Positions 63,422 to 64,000 of a stretch of 64,000 nucleotides of DNA are shown here, piece after piece. Source of the stretch: Alphaproteobacteria bacterium (GTDB lineage: Bacteria; Pseudomonadota; Alphaproteobacteria; UBA6615); NCBI GenBank assembly GCA_028279245.1, contig JANQOE010000039.1:1-64000 (forward strand), written 5' to 3'. Positions within the stretch are counted from its first letter, which is position 1. Each line of letters begins with the position of its first letter. The notes under the pieces were generated by a model. It saw only the letters and a program-made list of their open reading frames with translations, was not told the DNA's origin and did not search any database. The translations under genes and the position numbers were made by a program.

Positions 63422-64000
63422 ATGGCTCAGACTGCCCTGATCAACGCGCAGATTTTCGACGGTACCGACTTCCATCGCGACCGCACCGTTGTTTTGGACC
63501 GTGACAAGATCGCCTCGGTGACCGACGGCCCTCCGACCACCGAAGATCAACTGGACCTAGCCGGCGACATATTGGCGCCCGGCTTCATCGACCTCCAGGT
63601 CAATGGTGGCGGCGGCACTCTGTTCAATGAAGACCCCAGCGCCGCAACGATCGCCCGCATCGGGGCGGCACACCGCCGGTTCGGCACAACCGGCTTCCTG
63701 CCGACCCTCATCAGCGCGGATCGCGCCACCACAAGCGCCGCCATTGCCGCTGTTCAGGCGGCGATCGATCAGCACACACCCGGCGTGCTGGGAATCCACC
63801 TTGAGGGTCCTTTCCTCAACCCCAAGCGTTGCGGCGCCCATAGCGCTGACATCATCCGGACTCCGGAACCGGACGACATCGCGCTTCTCTGCGCAAAACG
63901 TCCCGGCAAGACACTGGTCACCCTCGCGCCCGAGGTCGTGCCCGGTCTGATGCTGCAGTCGCTGAAAGAGGCAGGTGTCATTGTTTTTGCCGGACATACC
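63422..64000 (+). CDS. nagA: N-acetylglucosamine-6-phosphate deacetylase (3' end beyond the window)
   Basis: The frame opens at ATG 63422 and runs to the window end without a stop; 193 codons are visible. APGFIDLQVNGGGGTLFNE (metal-site region), GTTGFLPTLIS and GIHLEGPFLNPKRCGAH are diagnostic of NagA, which deacetylates GlcNAc-6-phosphate in amino-sugar catabolism and cell-wall recycling. The catalytic Asp and later His ligands lie outside. A NagK-like kinase at 40.5 kb could supply its substrate. Confidence 0.92.
   Translation, partial: MAQTALINAQIFDGTDFHRDRTVVLDRDKIASVTDGPPTTEDQLDLAGDILAPGFIDLQVNGGGGTLFNEDPSAATIARIGAAHRRFGTTGFLPTLISADRATTSAAIAAVQAAIDQHTPGVLGIHLEGPFLNPKRCGAHSADIIRTPEPDDIALLCAKRPGKTLVTLAPEVVPGLMLQSLKEAGVIVFAGHT

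Overview
The window is chromosomal DNA of a GC-rich, metabolically versatile alphaproteobacterium, most likely a Rhodospirillales-type marine or soil lineage. Signs of this are a zeta-type F1-ATPase inhibitor (DUF1476), two MlaC-type exported proteins, an Anbu proteasome homologue, and a palindromic intergenic element of the CCCGGACTTGATCCGGG / CCCCGGGTCAGGCCCGGGG kind often seen in that class. Lineage is inferred from gene content only. No rRNA, tRNA, CRISPR array, prophage or insertion sequence was recognised.

Layout. 1-2.1 kb: an alpha/beta hydrolase cut by the window edge, a carboxymuconolactone-decarboxylase-family protein and two small unknown proteins. 2.1-8.4 kb: a divergent GlxA/AraC-type regulator facing a catabolic operon (DapA-family lyase, split two-subunit UxaA/SuyAB-like hydro-lyase, SsuABC/NMT1-type importer). 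8.4-9.65 kb: a small AT-richer insert with an AbiEii-type nucleotidyltransferase and a short partner gene. 9.65-17.1 kb: a LysR regulator facing a TAXI-TRAP importer, a sulfatase-family hydrolase, a VOC-fold protein and a fumarylacetoacetase. 17.2-22.2 kb: asd, a GNAT gene preceded by what looks like an Arg-rich leader peptide plus terminator, and a tight patatin / acyl-CoA ligase / SCP2 lipid operon. 22.4-25.7 kb: a DUF2461 protein, a YCII/DGPF protein with its ECF42-type sigma factor, and a disordered single-TM protein. 25.8-34.1 kb: an unusual exported di-heme/SEL1/SPOR fusion, threonine aldolase, glutathione transferase, PPK2, a phytase-like esterase and a SEL1 lipoprotein. 34.2-41.4 kb: malate synthase A and a SAF-domain oxidoreductase divergent from a sugar ABC importer (no ATPase gene) and a BadF-type sugar kinase.

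41.4-50 kb: DUF1476 with an apparent ATT start, MlaC, a soluble PAS histidine kinase with a response regulator that carries a decayed GGDEF-like module, GNAT, a lipoprotein, an exported SAM-hydrolase-family protein, an ATPase, a membrane protein and an Lrp/AsnC regulator. 50-64 kb: phhA, aroA, GNAT, an L-arabinonate-type dehydratase, an orphan Anbu, an aldo/keto reductase, dienelactone hydrolase, a luciferase-like oxidoreductase remnant, a TTC38-like TPR protein, GNAT/PhyH, GlsB, an atypical SDR, arsC, a second MlaC and the start of nagA.

Functionally the window is dominated by uptake-plus-catabolism modules, each with its own regulator and importer, feeding central metabolism. In all three importers a strong hairpin separates the binding-protein gene from the membrane-component genes. 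The best candidates for undescribed biology are the 3.3-8.4 kb and 10.6-17.1 kb catabolic clusters, the leader-peptide/terminator region at about 19.0-19.1 kb, the cytochrome-SEL1-SPOR fusion, and the malate synthase/SAF-oxidoreductase/sugar-importer locus.
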